Assembly (NCBI RefSeq): GCF_003205195.1
Contig: NZ_QJRY01000012.1
Span: forward strand, 1-64,000
DNA length: 64,000 nucleotides
Direction of reading: 5' to 3'
Origin: Peteryoungia wuzhouensis
Lineage (GTDB): Bacteria; Pseudomonadota; Alphaproteobacteria; Rhizobiales; Rhizobiaceae
The notes beneath the pieces are model-generated. The model had not been told where the DNA came from. It saw only the letters and a list, made by a program, of their open reading frames with translations, and did no database searches. A program made the position numbers and the translations under genes. Below, piece after piece: positions 17,601 through 26,064 of this stretch (position 1 is the first letter of the stretch; each line of letters begins with the position of its first letter).

Positions 17601-18451
17601 TGTGCACGCTCCTTGCGACCGAAGAGGACAACGGCACCGACAATCAGCAATGTCACGATGACCAGGAAGACCGAGAGAGCTGCCGCAAAGGGAATGTTCG
17701 ACTGCACCAGCGCCTGATCGCTGATCGCCACGGAAAGCGTCCAGTGCTGCGGTCTCCCAAGGATCTGTGGCATCAGATACGTGCCGAGCGTGAAGACCAT
17801 GATCATCAGGAAGGTCGTGATGATGGTGTTGCGCTGCATGGGCAGGACGACGGCGAAAAAGGTCCGCAGCGGCGACGTTCCCAGTGTGCGGGCCGCTTCT
17901 TCGATATGCGGATCGACGCGTGACAGGATCGGGTAAAGGACGAGGACCGCATAGGGAAAGGCGGTGTAGACGACGCCGGCGACGAGAGCTGCCAGTCCCG
18001 GTGCATAGGAGGCGGGCGTCTCAAGCAGCCCCAGATATACCAGCAGATTGCTGATGCCCGCGGTGCGCGACAGGATGGTCGACCAGGCAAAGCCGATGAT
18101 CGACTCCGACAATGAGAGGATCGAAAGCAGGAAGATCAGCCAGCAGACCTGTGTGGATCGTGGCGCATTGACCAGAAGATAGGAGAAGGGAAAGGCGATC
18201 AGGATCGAGATGACCGCAACGCCCAGAGCAAGTCCGAAGGACGCCCCGAGAAGACGCGCAAAAAACGGGCTGAACAAACGCTCATAATTCGCGACGGTCA
18301 CCACGTTCTCGACGAGGCCACCACCCGCGTTCTTGTAGAACGAGATAAGCAGCATCGATCCGAAAGGTACCACAAAGAAGAGCACCAGAAGCGCCGCCGG
18401 GACCAGAAGCGGAAGATATCCCGAAACGGATGAGGGTTTCGCGACGTTCAT
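17597..18451 (-). CDS. ABC transporter permease (PotB-type)
   Basis: This 284-residue membrane protein has about six transmembrane segments and an EAA-type loop in HIEEAARTLGTSPLRTFFAV. It has the PotB-like extended N terminus with a periplasmic loop (SFYKNAGGGLVENVV). It overlaps the ATPase gene stop and the second permease start, so assembly is probably co-translational in stoichiometric amounts. Confidence 0.9.
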   Translation of the reverse strand: MNVAKPSSVSGYLPLLVPAALLVLFFVVPFGSMLLISFYKNAGGGLVENVVTVANYERLFSPFFARLLGASFGLALGVAVISILIAFPFSYLLVNAPRSTQVCWLIFLLSILSLSESIIGFAWSTILSRTAGISNLLVYLGLLETPASYAPGLAALVAGVVYTAFPYAVLVLYPILSRVDPHIEEAARTLGTSPLRTFFAVVLPMQRNTIITTFLMIMVFTLGTYLMPQILGRPQHWTLSVAISDQALVQSNIPFAAALSVFLVIVTLLIVGAVVLFGRKERAQ

Positions 18452-19494
18452 GCTCCCCCCAGGACGACACAGGCGGAACTGGGAACATGCACATGGACTT
18501 CCTGCCCGAGAGACAGCCGAGCATCCTGCCGTGAGGGAAGCGAGACGATCAGGTCCTTGGCAAGACCATCAACGGCAACACTGACCTCGATGGACGAACC
18601 GAGATGGCGCGTAAACGCGATCCGGCCGACCACGCTGCTGTCGCAGGGCACCTCGCGAAGCTCCAGATCCTCGGGGCGCACGGAGAATGTGATCTTTCCC
18701 GAAGCCGGCGCTTGCGGCATGGCAACGACCCCACCTGGGACGCTCACACGTCCCGGTGTTGCAACACGCCCCTCGATGAGGTTTGCCACTCCGATGAAGT
18801 CGGCCACGAAAGCATTTGCAGGATTGCGGTAGATCTCCAGGGGAGGAGCCACCTGCTGGATGACGCCACCCGACATGACGACGACGACATCGGCCGTCGT
18901 CATGGCTTCCTTCTGGTCATGCGTAACCAGGAAAGTCGTGATGCCCAGTTCCTGTTGCAGGCGCTTCAACTCAACCTGCATCGCTTCGCGCAGTTTGGCG
19001 TCGAGTGCAGACATCGGTTCATCAAGCAGGAACAGCTTCGGCTTCAGGGCAAGCGCTCGTGCAATGGCGATGCGCTGGCGCTGACCACCGGACAGCTGCG
19101 TGATGGCGCGGTCGGCAACGCCCGGCAGATGCACAAGCTTCAGGAGCCGCTCCACCTCGGCCTTCTGCACCTCTTTCGAAACCCCGCGGATGCGCAACGG
19201 ATAGGCAATATTCTCGCCCACCGTCAGATGGGGAAACAGGGCCAGCGATTGAAAAACCATTCCGAAGTCCCGCAAATGGGCAGGCACTTCGGTGATGTTT
19301 CGATCATCGAGGATGACATGCCCTGCGGTGACATCTTCCAGACCCGCGATAATCCGCAGCAGCGTGGACTTGCCGCAGCCGGACGGACCCAGCAGACAAA
19401 CGAACTGGCCGTTGTCGACCTTGAGCGAAATGTCGCTCAGCGCATGGACCGGGCCATAGGCCTTGTTGAGATTTTGGATCGCCAATCCGGACAT
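18448..19494 (-). CDS. ABC transporter ATP-binding protein (PotA-type)
   Basis: This 348-residue ATPase has Walker A GPSGCGKST, signature LSGGQRQRIAIARAL, Walker B LFLLDEPMSALD and the switch His in FLVTHDQKEAM. A C-terminal TOBE-like domain of about 110 residues is typical of polyamine and sugar importers. The start at 19494 (MSGLAIQNLNKAYG) has GGAGG eight bases upstream, better than two longer in-frame starts. Confidence 0.92.
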   Translation of the reverse strand: MSGLAIQNLNKAYGPVHALSDISLKVDNGQFVCLLGPSGCGKSTLLRIIAGLEDVTAGHVILDDRNITEVPAHLRDFGMVFQSLALFPHLTVGENIAYPLRIRGVSKEVQKAEVERLLKLVHLPGVADRAITQLSGGQRQRIAIARALALKPKLFLLDEPMSALDAKLREAMQVELKRLQQELGITTFLVTHDQKEAMTTADVVVVMSGGVIQQVAPPLEIYRNPANAFVADFIGVANLIEGRVATPGRVSVPGGVVAMPQAPASGKITFSVRPEDLELREVPCDSSVVGRIAFTRHLGSSIEVSVAVDGLAKDLIVSLPSRQDARLSLGQEVHVHVPSSACVVLGGA

Positions 19495-19564
19495 GTCTTT
19501 GCCTCCAGGCATTGGAGGCGGGCGTTCGGCCCGCCTCACGATCATTGGAAAACGAGCGGGCGGA

Positions 19565-20668
19565 TCAGCCCTGCTGCATCTCGCTCCAGACCTGGTTGAT
19601 GAAGTCCGTCTTCAACGCCTGCATTTCGTAATGCGGCGTGATCGGATCGATCGTCGAGGAGACTGCGTTGAACTCCTCATCGGTCAGATCCATCAGCGAC
19701 CGGTCGACGATCGGCGCGCTTCCGAGCGTGCGGGCGAGCTTGGCCTGGGTCGACGGCTGAGACATGTAATCGATATAGACATGCGCCAGATCCAACGATG
19801 AAGCCGCAGCCTTCGTCACTGCCCAGGAGCCATAGTCGTAGATGCCGCCTTCGACCGGCATGGTCGAACGAACGGGGAAGCCATCCTTGATCGCAATGCT
19901 CGTCACGTCGTGGAAATACTGCCCCATCGGGATCTCGCCCGACTTCAGTGCCTGCTCGAACTGCGCTTCGTCGCGGTACCAGAGACGAACGTTTGGCTTC
20001 AGCTCGGCAACCTTTGCCGCAGCTTCGCGGATCCCGTCATCCGTATCGAGATGGTTGATGCCACCGAAATAGCATTTTGCAGCAACTTCGAGCAGATAGG
20101 AGTTTCCGACATTCGCGAGCAGCCCGAGGCTGTCCTTGTATTTCGGGTCCCATATGTCCTTCCAGGATGTCGGCGCCTCCTTGTAGACGTCGGTGTTCGA
20201 GACGAGGGTGATGTACCAGCTGGTCGCCCCGACACTCACGACTTCGCCGGCGCTGTTGGTATGCACCAGGCTCGGCTTGACGTTCTTGAGGTTCGGCAAC
20301 TTCTTCGGATCGAGCGGTGCCCAGAGACCGGAATTGGTTCCGCGAATGACCGGAACACCAGCCATCATCGAGACATCGACGGGCGCAGAACCGGCCTTGC
20401 CGGCCTGCTCCAGCTGCACCAGCCATACTTCGCCGGTCGGCTCCGCAACGCTTTCGATTTCGATGCCGGTTTCAGCGGTAAAGTCCGGAAAGATCGATGC
20501 ATCGAAGGTGTCTTTAAAGTAACCACCATAGAGGCCGACGCGAAGCTTCTTCTCCTGCGCCCTCGCAATATAGGGAAAACCACCCGTCGCAGCCAGGGCG
20601 CCGAGGGTTGAAAGCCCCGCCAGAACATGGCGGCGCGGCATGGACATGTTGATGACCTTATCGCTCAT
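19565..20668 (-). CDS. ABC transporter substrate-binding protein (PotD-type, Tat signal)
   Basis: This 367-residue periplasmic binding protein is the first gene of the operon. The N terminus MPRRHVLAGLSTLGALAATG with cleavage near IARAQ looks like a twin-arginine or Sec signal with RR. The mature part begins KKLRVGLYGGYFKDTF and includes TAETGIEIESV, as in spermidine/putrescine-type proteins. The ligand is unknown; the operon's oxidase and dehydrogenase and the divergent ureohydrolase suggest a polyamine or guanidino-amine. AGGGG precedes the start. Confidence 0.9.
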   Translation of the reverse strand: MSDKVINMSMPRRHVLAGLSTLGALAATGGFPYIARAQEKKLRVGLYGGYFKDTFDASIFPDFTAETGIEIESVAEPTGEVWLVQLEQAGKAGSAPVDVSMMAGVPVIRGTNSGLWAPLDPKKLPNLKNVKPSLVHTNSAGEVVSVGATSWYITLVSNTDVYKEAPTSWKDIWDPKYKDSLGLLANVGNSYLLEVAAKCYFGGINHLDTDDGIREAAAKVAELKPNVRLWYRDEAQFEQALKSGEIPMGQYFHDVTSIAIKDGFPVRSTMPVEGGIYDYGSWAVTKAAASSLDLAHVYIDYMSQPSTQAKLARTLGSAPIVDRSLMDLTDEEFNAVSSTIDPITPHYEMQALKTDFINQVWSEMQQG

Positions 20669-20696
20669 GGAGATCCCCTTTGAATTTTTGTATCCA

Positions 20697-20728
20697 TTCC
20701 AAGCAGGGTCGGCGATTGATCATTGGAA
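20697..20728. promoter_or_regulatory. Divergent promoter with TTCCAA/TTGGAA inverted half-sites
   Basis: TTCCAA (20697-20702) and TTGGAA (20723-20728) face each other in the 157-bp gap between the binding-protein gene and the ureohydrolase gene. The half-sites share TTCCA/TGGAA with the palindrome upstream of the LysR gene at 11714-11730. The same regulator may therefore act at both places. Confidence 0.4.
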
Positions 20729-20825
20729 GTACATCAGATTCACGCGCCCATCATTTCGGAAAAATCAGAAGTAAGGCCCGCGCGGGGACCTCTATTGTCG
20801 TTGCAGATTCCAAGGAGACCAAGTC

Positions 20826-21872
20826 ATGACGGACCAGCAACATCTGAAGGCCCTGCGCGAGAAATACGGTAATGCTGCCGGCGGTGACATTTTCGATCCG
20901 CATTTCCGAAAGGTGGCCGAAGCCCAGTTCACGGGCGGCGACAAACGCAAATGGCCTTTCGCCGGGATTCCGACCCTTCTCGATGCGCCGGCGATGCCGG
21001 ACGCAGCCGCGCTCGACGATTTCGGCGGGCTTGATATCGCACTCGTCGGCGTGCCCATGGATTTGGGCGTCACCAACCGGAACGGCAGCCGCTTCGGACC
21101 ACGTTCGATCCGCAGCGTTGAACGGATCGGCCCCTACGATCACGTTCTGCGCGTCTCTCCGCAGACCAAGGCAAAGGTTGCCGATATCGGCGACGTGCCG
21201 ATGCAGAGCCGTTACGATCTGGCTCGATGCCATGCGGATATCGAGGCTTTCTACCATCGCCTCATCGGTGCCGGTGTTCGCCCGCTGAGCGTGGGCGGCG
21301 ATCACTCGATCACCTCATCCATCCTGAAGGCGGTTGGTGCGAAGGAACCGGTCGGTCTCATCCACATCGACGCCCATTGCGACACTGCCGGCCCTTACGA
21401 AGGGACGAAGTTCCAACACGGCGGCCCCTTCAGACTGGCGGTGCTCGACGGCGTTCTCGACCCGAAGCGCACCATCCAGATCGGCATCCGCGGCCCGGCC
21501 GAATATCTCTGGGAGTTCTCCTATGAGAGCGGCATGACCGTCGTGCATGCCGAAGAGGTGAGCGAAAACAGCCTCCCGCGCATCATCGAAAAGGCGCGCC
21601 AGATCGTCGGAGACGGCCCGACCTACATCTCCTTCGATATCGACAGCGTTGATCCGGGTTTTGCGCCGGGAACCGGCACACCCGAAGTGGGCGGCCTTCA
21701 GCCGCGCGAAGTGCTGCAGATCCTGCGCGGTCTGTCCGGCCTGAACATCATCGGTGGCGATGTCGTGGAAGTCGCACCGCAATACGATCCGACCAGCAAT
21801 ACGGCGCAGATCGCAGCTCAGGTGCTGCATACGATCCTGTGCCTGATGGTGGATCAGGAGACGGACGCCTGA
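20826..21872 (+). CDS. Ureohydrolase (agmatinase/guanidino-acid hydrolase family)
   Basis: This 348-residue enzyme of the arginase/agmatinase fold has complete di-manganese ligands: His160 in VGGDHS, Asp182, His184 and Asp186 in HIDAHCDT, and Asp271 and Asp273 in SFDIDSVDPGFAPGTGTPE. It releases urea from a guanidino compound such as agmatine or 4-guanidinobutyrate. The N-terminal extension of about 60 residues is longer than in classic agmatinases. AAGGAGA lies eight bases before the start. It is divergent from the amine ABC transporter and oxidase operon, which suggests the imported compound carries, or is converted to, a guanidino group. Confidence 0.9.
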   Translation: MTDQQHLKALREKYGNAAGGDIFDPHFRKVAEAQFTGGDKRKWPFAGIPTLLDAPAMPDAAALDDFGGLDIALVGVPMDLGVTNRNGSRFGPRSIRSVERIGPYDHVLRVSPQTKAKVADIGDVPMQSRYDLARCHADIEAFYHRLIGAGVRPLSVGGDHSITSSILKAVGAKEPVGLIHIDAHCDTAGPYEGTKFQHGGPFRLAVLDGVLDPKRTIQIGIRGPAEYLWEFSYESGMTVVHAEEVSENSLPRIIEKARQIVGDGPTYISFDIDSVDPGFAPGTGTPEVGGLQPREVLQILRGLSGLNIIGGDVVEVAPQYDPTSNTAQIAAQVLHTILCLMVDQETDA

Positions 21873-21990
21873 AAGGCATAAACGCCAGACCCGAAAGCCA
21901 GTCGTGCCGGTGTGCAATTCTGTCGACACCGGGGACTTGGACGACGGGCTGACTTCACTGGACGGAAGAGGGAGTTAGCTCCCCGAAGAA

Positions 21991-22024
21991 GCGGAAGGAG
22001 ATATCGTCTCCCTCCGCTTTTTTT
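21991..22024 (+). terminator. Intrinsic terminator after the ureohydrolase gene
   Basis: AGCGGAAGGAGA (21991-22002) pairs with TCTCCCTCCGCT (22008-22019) with one mismatch and a 5-nt loop, followed directly by a T-run (22019-22024). This is a textbook Rho-independent terminator on the plus strand, between convergent genes. Confidence 0.85.
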
Positions 22025-22032
22025 GTCTGGCC

Positions 22033-24204
22033 TCAGGCGGCCTTGCTGATCTGGCCACGTCCGACGACGAAGCGCGAGATCATCTGGCTGAGGGTGTTTG
22101 CCTCGCCGTTCAGCACGGCCGAAGCCGCAGTCGTTTCTTCGACCATGGCCGCATTCTGCTGCGTTGCCTGGTCCATGTGGTTCACGGCGGTGTTGATCTC
22201 GCGCAGGCCGGACGCCTGTTCGCCGGTGGCGCGCGAAATCTGTTGCATCAGCGAGTCGATCGCCTGCACCTGTTCCGCAATCCGATCGAGGGACTCGCCG
22301 GTTTCCGCGACGAGCGTAACGCCCTGGCCGACCTGATCGTTCGAGGCGGAGATGAGCGCCTTGATTTCCCGTGCGGCCTGTGCCGAGCGCTGGGCAAGTT
22401 CTCGGACTTCCTGAGCAACGACCGCAAAGCCCTTGCCAGCCTCACCCGCACGGGCTGCCTCGACCCCCGCATTGAGCGCCAGAAGGTTGGTCTGGAAGGC
22501 GATCTCGTCGATCACGCCGATGATCTGGCTGACCTTGCGCGAGCTGTCCTCGATACCCTCCATCGCGGAGATGGCCTTCTGGACGACCTCACCGGAGCGT
22601 TCTGCCTCGGTGCAGGCCGTCTTGACCTTGCTGGCGGCCAGTTGGGCATTGCCAGCACTTTCGTTGAGCTTGTCGGCGATCTCGCCGAGCGCTGCCGTCG
22701 TTTCTTCGAGGCTCGCGGCCTGCTGTTCGGTGCGCTTGGACAGGTGGTCGGAACTGCGGCTGATCTCGCGGGTTCCGGCATTGAGCGTATCGACCGTTAC
22801 ATTGAGGCGCAGGACCGTGTTTTCGAGGCTATCGACCGCAGAATTGTAGTGATCGCGAAGTTCTGCATAGGAGCCCGGGAATTCTTCCGAGATCCGGTGA
22901 GAAAGATTGCCGTCCGCGAGCTGCTGAAGTCCCTTTCCGAGCGCCATCACAACCTTGCGCTGGGTTTCCGTGACCGCATGGCGCTCAGCCTCGGTCTGGC
23001 TGCGCTGTTCTTCCGCAGCAAGGCGCTGCCGCTCGGCCACGGCCTCGATGCTGCGACCTTCGGCCAGCTGATTGCGGAAGCTATCGAGCGACGTTGCAAG
23101 AGCGCCCACTTCGTCCTTGCGGTCCTGCCCGCCCACCGGCTGTTCGTAATCGCCACGGGAAAGGCGTGAGACCTCTTTCAGCAGGGCGCCAATGGGTTTC
23201 TGGATGAACATGCGCACGGCGGCCAGAAGAGAGATGATCACGGCGGCCATGATGACCAGACCACCGGCAATCAGGATCAGCGTCTGCTGGTTGACGATGG
23301 CGGATACCACGGCAACAGGAACGTCTTCGACGATCATCCAGCGTGTATTCAAGCCTGGCAGATCGAAAGGCATGACGACGCGGAACACCGGTTGCTGGTC
23401 CACCCCGATCACATTCTTGAGGATGACGGTCTCACCCTTCAACGCCGCAGCCTTCACGGCCGCATCACCTTCGAATTCATAGGGCTTCATGATTTCGCCC
23501 TTGTCGGGGGCGGTAAGCCAGAGCCCCTGGCCGGTCTGGAGATAGACACGCCCGACACCGAAGGGACGCTGATCTTTCAGGGCGGCGGAAAGTGTGTCGA
23601 GGCCAACGTCGACACCGAGTACACCACGGAGCTTTTCAGCGCTGATGACCGGATAAACGATGCTCATCATCAGCATGCCGCCGGCTTCATCCTCGACATA
23701 GGGCTCCGTCGCAACACCCGCACGGGTCGACGAGGGCAAGGAGAAATAACCTTCTTCACGATTGATGACTTCAGGAACGAGCAGCTCGAGGCCATTCGCG
23801 CCACGTGTCCAGTATGGCGTGAATTCGCCACTGCCGTTGACGCCGGTTGCCGTGCCCGGTGCAGCCTTCTTGCCATCGAAGCCATTCACGTCTTCCAGCA
23901 TCCAGGAGCCGAAGACCAGGTCGAATTTCTCGATCAGCGCAGGCAGCATTTCGGTCACGCCGGCCCTGTCGACCTCGGTCCGTTCAACGACGGAAGCCAT
24001 CGCCTTGACGGAACCCGCCAGATTGTTCAGCTGCGATGCAACCCCGGCAGCCGTTGCCTTGGCATCCGTGCGGGCTTGGTCGAGCGTCATCGAAACAGTG
24101 CGTTCGCGAACCTGATAAATGACGGCTACGAAGGTCACTGCCAGACACAGCAAGATGGCGGTTGCGCTAACGCTGAGCAGCTTGAATGCGAGAGTCCTGG
24201 TCAT
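22033..24204 (-). CDS. Transmembrane methyl-accepting chemotaxis protein (dCache-type sensor)
   Basis: This 723-residue receptor has TM1 near residues 8-30, a large periplasmic region of about 280 residues that looks like a double-Cache sensor, TM2 near 307-335 (LILIAGGLVIMAAVIISLL), a HAMP region and a signalling domain. The hairpin tip LLALNAGVEAARAGEAGKG is intact. The start at 24204 (MTRTLAFKLLSVSA) follows AAGGA; the longer frame to 24288 adds no recognisable sequence. The C terminus ends without a CheR-docking pentapeptide. dCache domains often bind amino acids, amines or organic acids, so sensing a compound handled by the neighbouring amine locus is plausible but unproven. Confidence 0.93.
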   Translation of the reverse strand: MTRTLAFKLLSVSATAILLCLAVTFVAVIYQVRERTVSMTLDQARTDAKATAAGVASQLNNLAGSVKAMASVVERTEVDRAGVTEMLPALIEKFDLVFGSWMLEDVNGFDGKKAAPGTATGVNGSGEFTPYWTRGANGLELLVPEVINREEGYFSLPSSTRAGVATEPYVEDEAGGMLMMSIVYPVISAEKLRGVLGVDVGLDTLSAALKDQRPFGVGRVYLQTGQGLWLTAPDKGEIMKPYEFEGDAAVKAAALKGETVILKNVIGVDQQPVFRVVMPFDLPGLNTRWMIVEDVPVAVVSAIVNQQTLILIAGGLVIMAAVIISLLAAVRMFIQKPIGALLKEVSRLSRGDYEQPVGGQDRKDEVGALATSLDSFRNQLAEGRSIEAVAERQRLAAEEQRSQTEAERHAVTETQRKVVMALGKGLQQLADGNLSHRISEEFPGSYAELRDHYNSAVDSLENTVLRLNVTVDTLNAGTREISRSSDHLSKRTEQQAASLEETTAALGEIADKLNESAGNAQLAASKVKTACTEAERSGEVVQKAISAMEGIEDSSRKVSQIIGVIDEIAFQTNLLALNAGVEAARAGEAGKGFAVVAQEVRELAQRSAQAAREIKALISASNDQVGQGVTLVAETGESLDRIAEQVQAIDSLMQQISRATGEQASGLREINTAVNHMDQATQQNAAMVEETTAASAVLNGEANTLSQMISRFVVGRGQISKAA

Positions 24205-24506
24205 GATCGGTCCTTGATCCCTATCCGCAACGACCTTTCCCAGAAGAAATGGCCGATGATTTCCCCGCAAATCTGACAGCAGGTCCATAAAATATTGCTA
24301 ATTTTTACAGTGCGGAGGTAAACGACCGTTGAATAAGATGAAAATCTGCCCATCGCGCACCACTCATGCCGGCACGCTCAACGCACGCGGGCAAGGCAGC
24401 ATGATACCCAACCATCGGGCTTAGCCGCGCCGCCCTTTGGTTCACACCGCCTTTGGATCGAAGTGCCGGAAGCTTGGCCCGATCGACATCGGGACCATTC
24501 GGGTTT
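24205..24506. other. 302-bp gap upstream of the chemoreceptor gene
   Basis: This stretch holds the upstream region of the chemoreceptor and the 3' flank of the acetyltransferase gene. An AT-rich patch near 24285-24312 is the likely promoter area. I see no convincing gene; the short frames here overlap the neighbours and lack ribosome sites. Confidence 0.6.
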
Positions 24507-25055
24507 TCACCGCTCGGAAGCGAAGGGCAAAGCCTCCCATTCCTTCCGCAAGATCGCATATTGCATGGTATTCTCGTAGATCGGCAGACCATCATCGCCG
24601 TTTCTGAAGGACACGAACTCCACGAACAGTCCTTCCCGGCGCATATGCATTCTTTCGCACAGCCGCTGCGATGGGAGATTGTCGTCCTCAACATAGGCGT
24701 ACAGCCGGCGCGCGCCCTTGACTTGAAACAGATAGGCGAAGAGGGCGTGCACGGCTTCCGAGGCAAGACCTGAGCCGCCAAAGTCTGGATTGAAATTCCA
24801 CCCCACGGAATAGGTGTCCTCCTCCGCGATGGCGAAGAGGTCGCCTACGAGCCGGTCCGTCTCCTTGAGGCAGACGGCGACATATTCGTCGCTCGTGCTT
24901 CGCTTTTCAGCCTCCGCCTTCGCTTCGTCCATGTTTTCAAGCTTCAGCGACAGAAAACAACTGACTTTCGGATCCCGCAGATAGTCAAAGAGATCGCCTG
25001 CATCGTCGGACCGGAAATTTCTCAAAACCAGGCGGGACGTCTTGAGAATTTCCAT
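24507..25055 (-). CDS. GNAT family N-acetyltransferase (RimJ/RimL-like)
   Basis: This 182-residue protein begins MEILKTSRLVLRNFRSDDA, the standard opening of RimJ/RimL-type acetyltransferases. The acetyl-CoA region is represented by GGSGLASEAVHALFAYLF, and ARRLYAYVEDDNLPSQRLCER is the usual C-terminal core. It would transfer an acetyl group to a protein N terminus or small amine; the acceptor is unknown. The start at 25055 is chosen because the 67 extra residues of the longer frame are unrelated; GAGGGG lies about 9 bases upstream. Confidence 0.85.
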   Translation of the reverse strand: MEILKTSRLVLRNFRSDDAGDLFDYLRDPKVSCFLSLKLENMDEAKAEAEKRSTSDEYVAVCLKETDRLVGDLFAIAEEDTYSVGWNFNPDFGGSGLASEAVHALFAYLFQVKGARRLYAYVEDDNLPSQRLCERMHMRREGLFVEFVSFRNGDDGLPIYENTMQYAILRKEWEALPFASER

Positions 25056-25203
25056 CAGGTACACCCCTCTATGCCGCGACACGAATGCGAAATCGGCGGC
25101 ACCATGGTTCGATGATGCGCGCCTGCAGAAGCTGCCAAAATGGCGACAGCCCGCGGCTCGGATGGATAGGCCTTGGCGCCGGCTGCCACCAATCACAACG
25201 GCT

Positions 25204-26064
25204 TTACTGGCTGGCCTTGGTTCCTCCATCGGAAGGCGCCGCCCCGATCTTGGCAAGGTAGCGCTTGTGACCCACGATCCCCTTCTTGAGGAAGATCTGC
25301 AGAAGGCGCGGCAGGATCCACGGAATGCATCCGAAGATCCGCGACAACACCCCGTCTCCGTACGGCAGGTAATATTCGAGACGTCCCTCGCGAACCGCCC
25401 GGATGGCGAGATCGGCCACCTGCTCTGCGGATAGTGGATCGGAGACGAAGTTCAGGGGAGAACCTCCGCTTTGGGCCTCCATGCGCAGCATCGGGGTATC
25501 AACGCCGGACGGGAAGATACTCGACACGCGAATGCCCCGGCTGCGCACTTCGAGCGACAGCGAACTGGAGAAACCGCGCAACCCGAACTTGCCCGCGGTG
25601 TAGACCGTGCTGTCGGCAAGCGGCAGAATTCCCGCCATGGACACGATGTTGACCACGGAGCCACCGGCCGGAACGGCTGGCAGGAAATGGTGCAGCACCC
25701 GGAGCGGCCCGAGCAGATTGATCTGAACCTGAAGGTCGATATCCTGCTCCTGAAGACTGAGGAACGGGCCAGGCTTGATGAGGCCGGCATTGTTGACGAT
25801 GACGTCGACCCGCCGCGTCATGGCTTGGACGGTCGCTGCGGCAGCGGCCACAGACGCGGAATCGGTCAGGTCGCAGACGATGCCGGTGGTCGCGCCGCCG
25901 AGCTTTTGCCGGGCCGCATCAAGCCCGTCTGCATTGATGTCGAGCATCAGCACATGGAAGCCCGCATCGAGCAGACGCCGGGTCAGCGGTTGGCCAATTC
26001 CGCCGGCAGCCCCTGTCACGAGAGCGAACTTGCCTTTGCCGTTGAGGATCTTGCGCGTGCTCAT
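25204..26064 (-). CDS. Short-chain dehydrogenase/reductase
   Basis: This 286-residue enzyme has cofactor motif LVTGAAGGIGQ, NNAG in VIVNNAGLIKPG, catalytic Ser in NIVSMAG and YxxxK in VYTAGKFG. The Asp at the end of beta-2 (MLDIN) favours NAD over NADP. The start overlaps the stop of the permease-monooxygenase gene (ATGA, 26061-26064), so the two are co-translated. SDR and flavin monooxygenase pairs are common in oxidation of alcohols and ketones. Confidence 0.9.
   Translation of the reverse strand: MSTRKILNGKGKFALVTGAAGGIGQPLTRRLLDAGFHVLMLDINADGLDAARQKLGGATTGIVCDLTDSASVAAAAATVQAMTRRVDVIVNNAGLIKPGPFLSLQEQDIDLQVQINLLGPLRVLHHFLPAVPAGGSVVNIVSMAGILPLADSTVYTAGKFGLRGFSSSLSLEVRSRGIRVSSIFPSGVDTPMLRMEAQSGGSPLNFVSDPLSAEQVADLAIRAVREGRLEYYLPYGDGVLSRIFGCIPWILPRLLQIFLKKGIVGHKRYLAKIGAAPSDGGTKASQ

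Noticed and set aside
21971..21984. Short hairpin GGGAG-TTAG-CTCCC before the ureohydrolase terminator
   Set aside because: The stem is only 5 bp and lies just upstream of a much stronger terminator, so no separate function is assigned.
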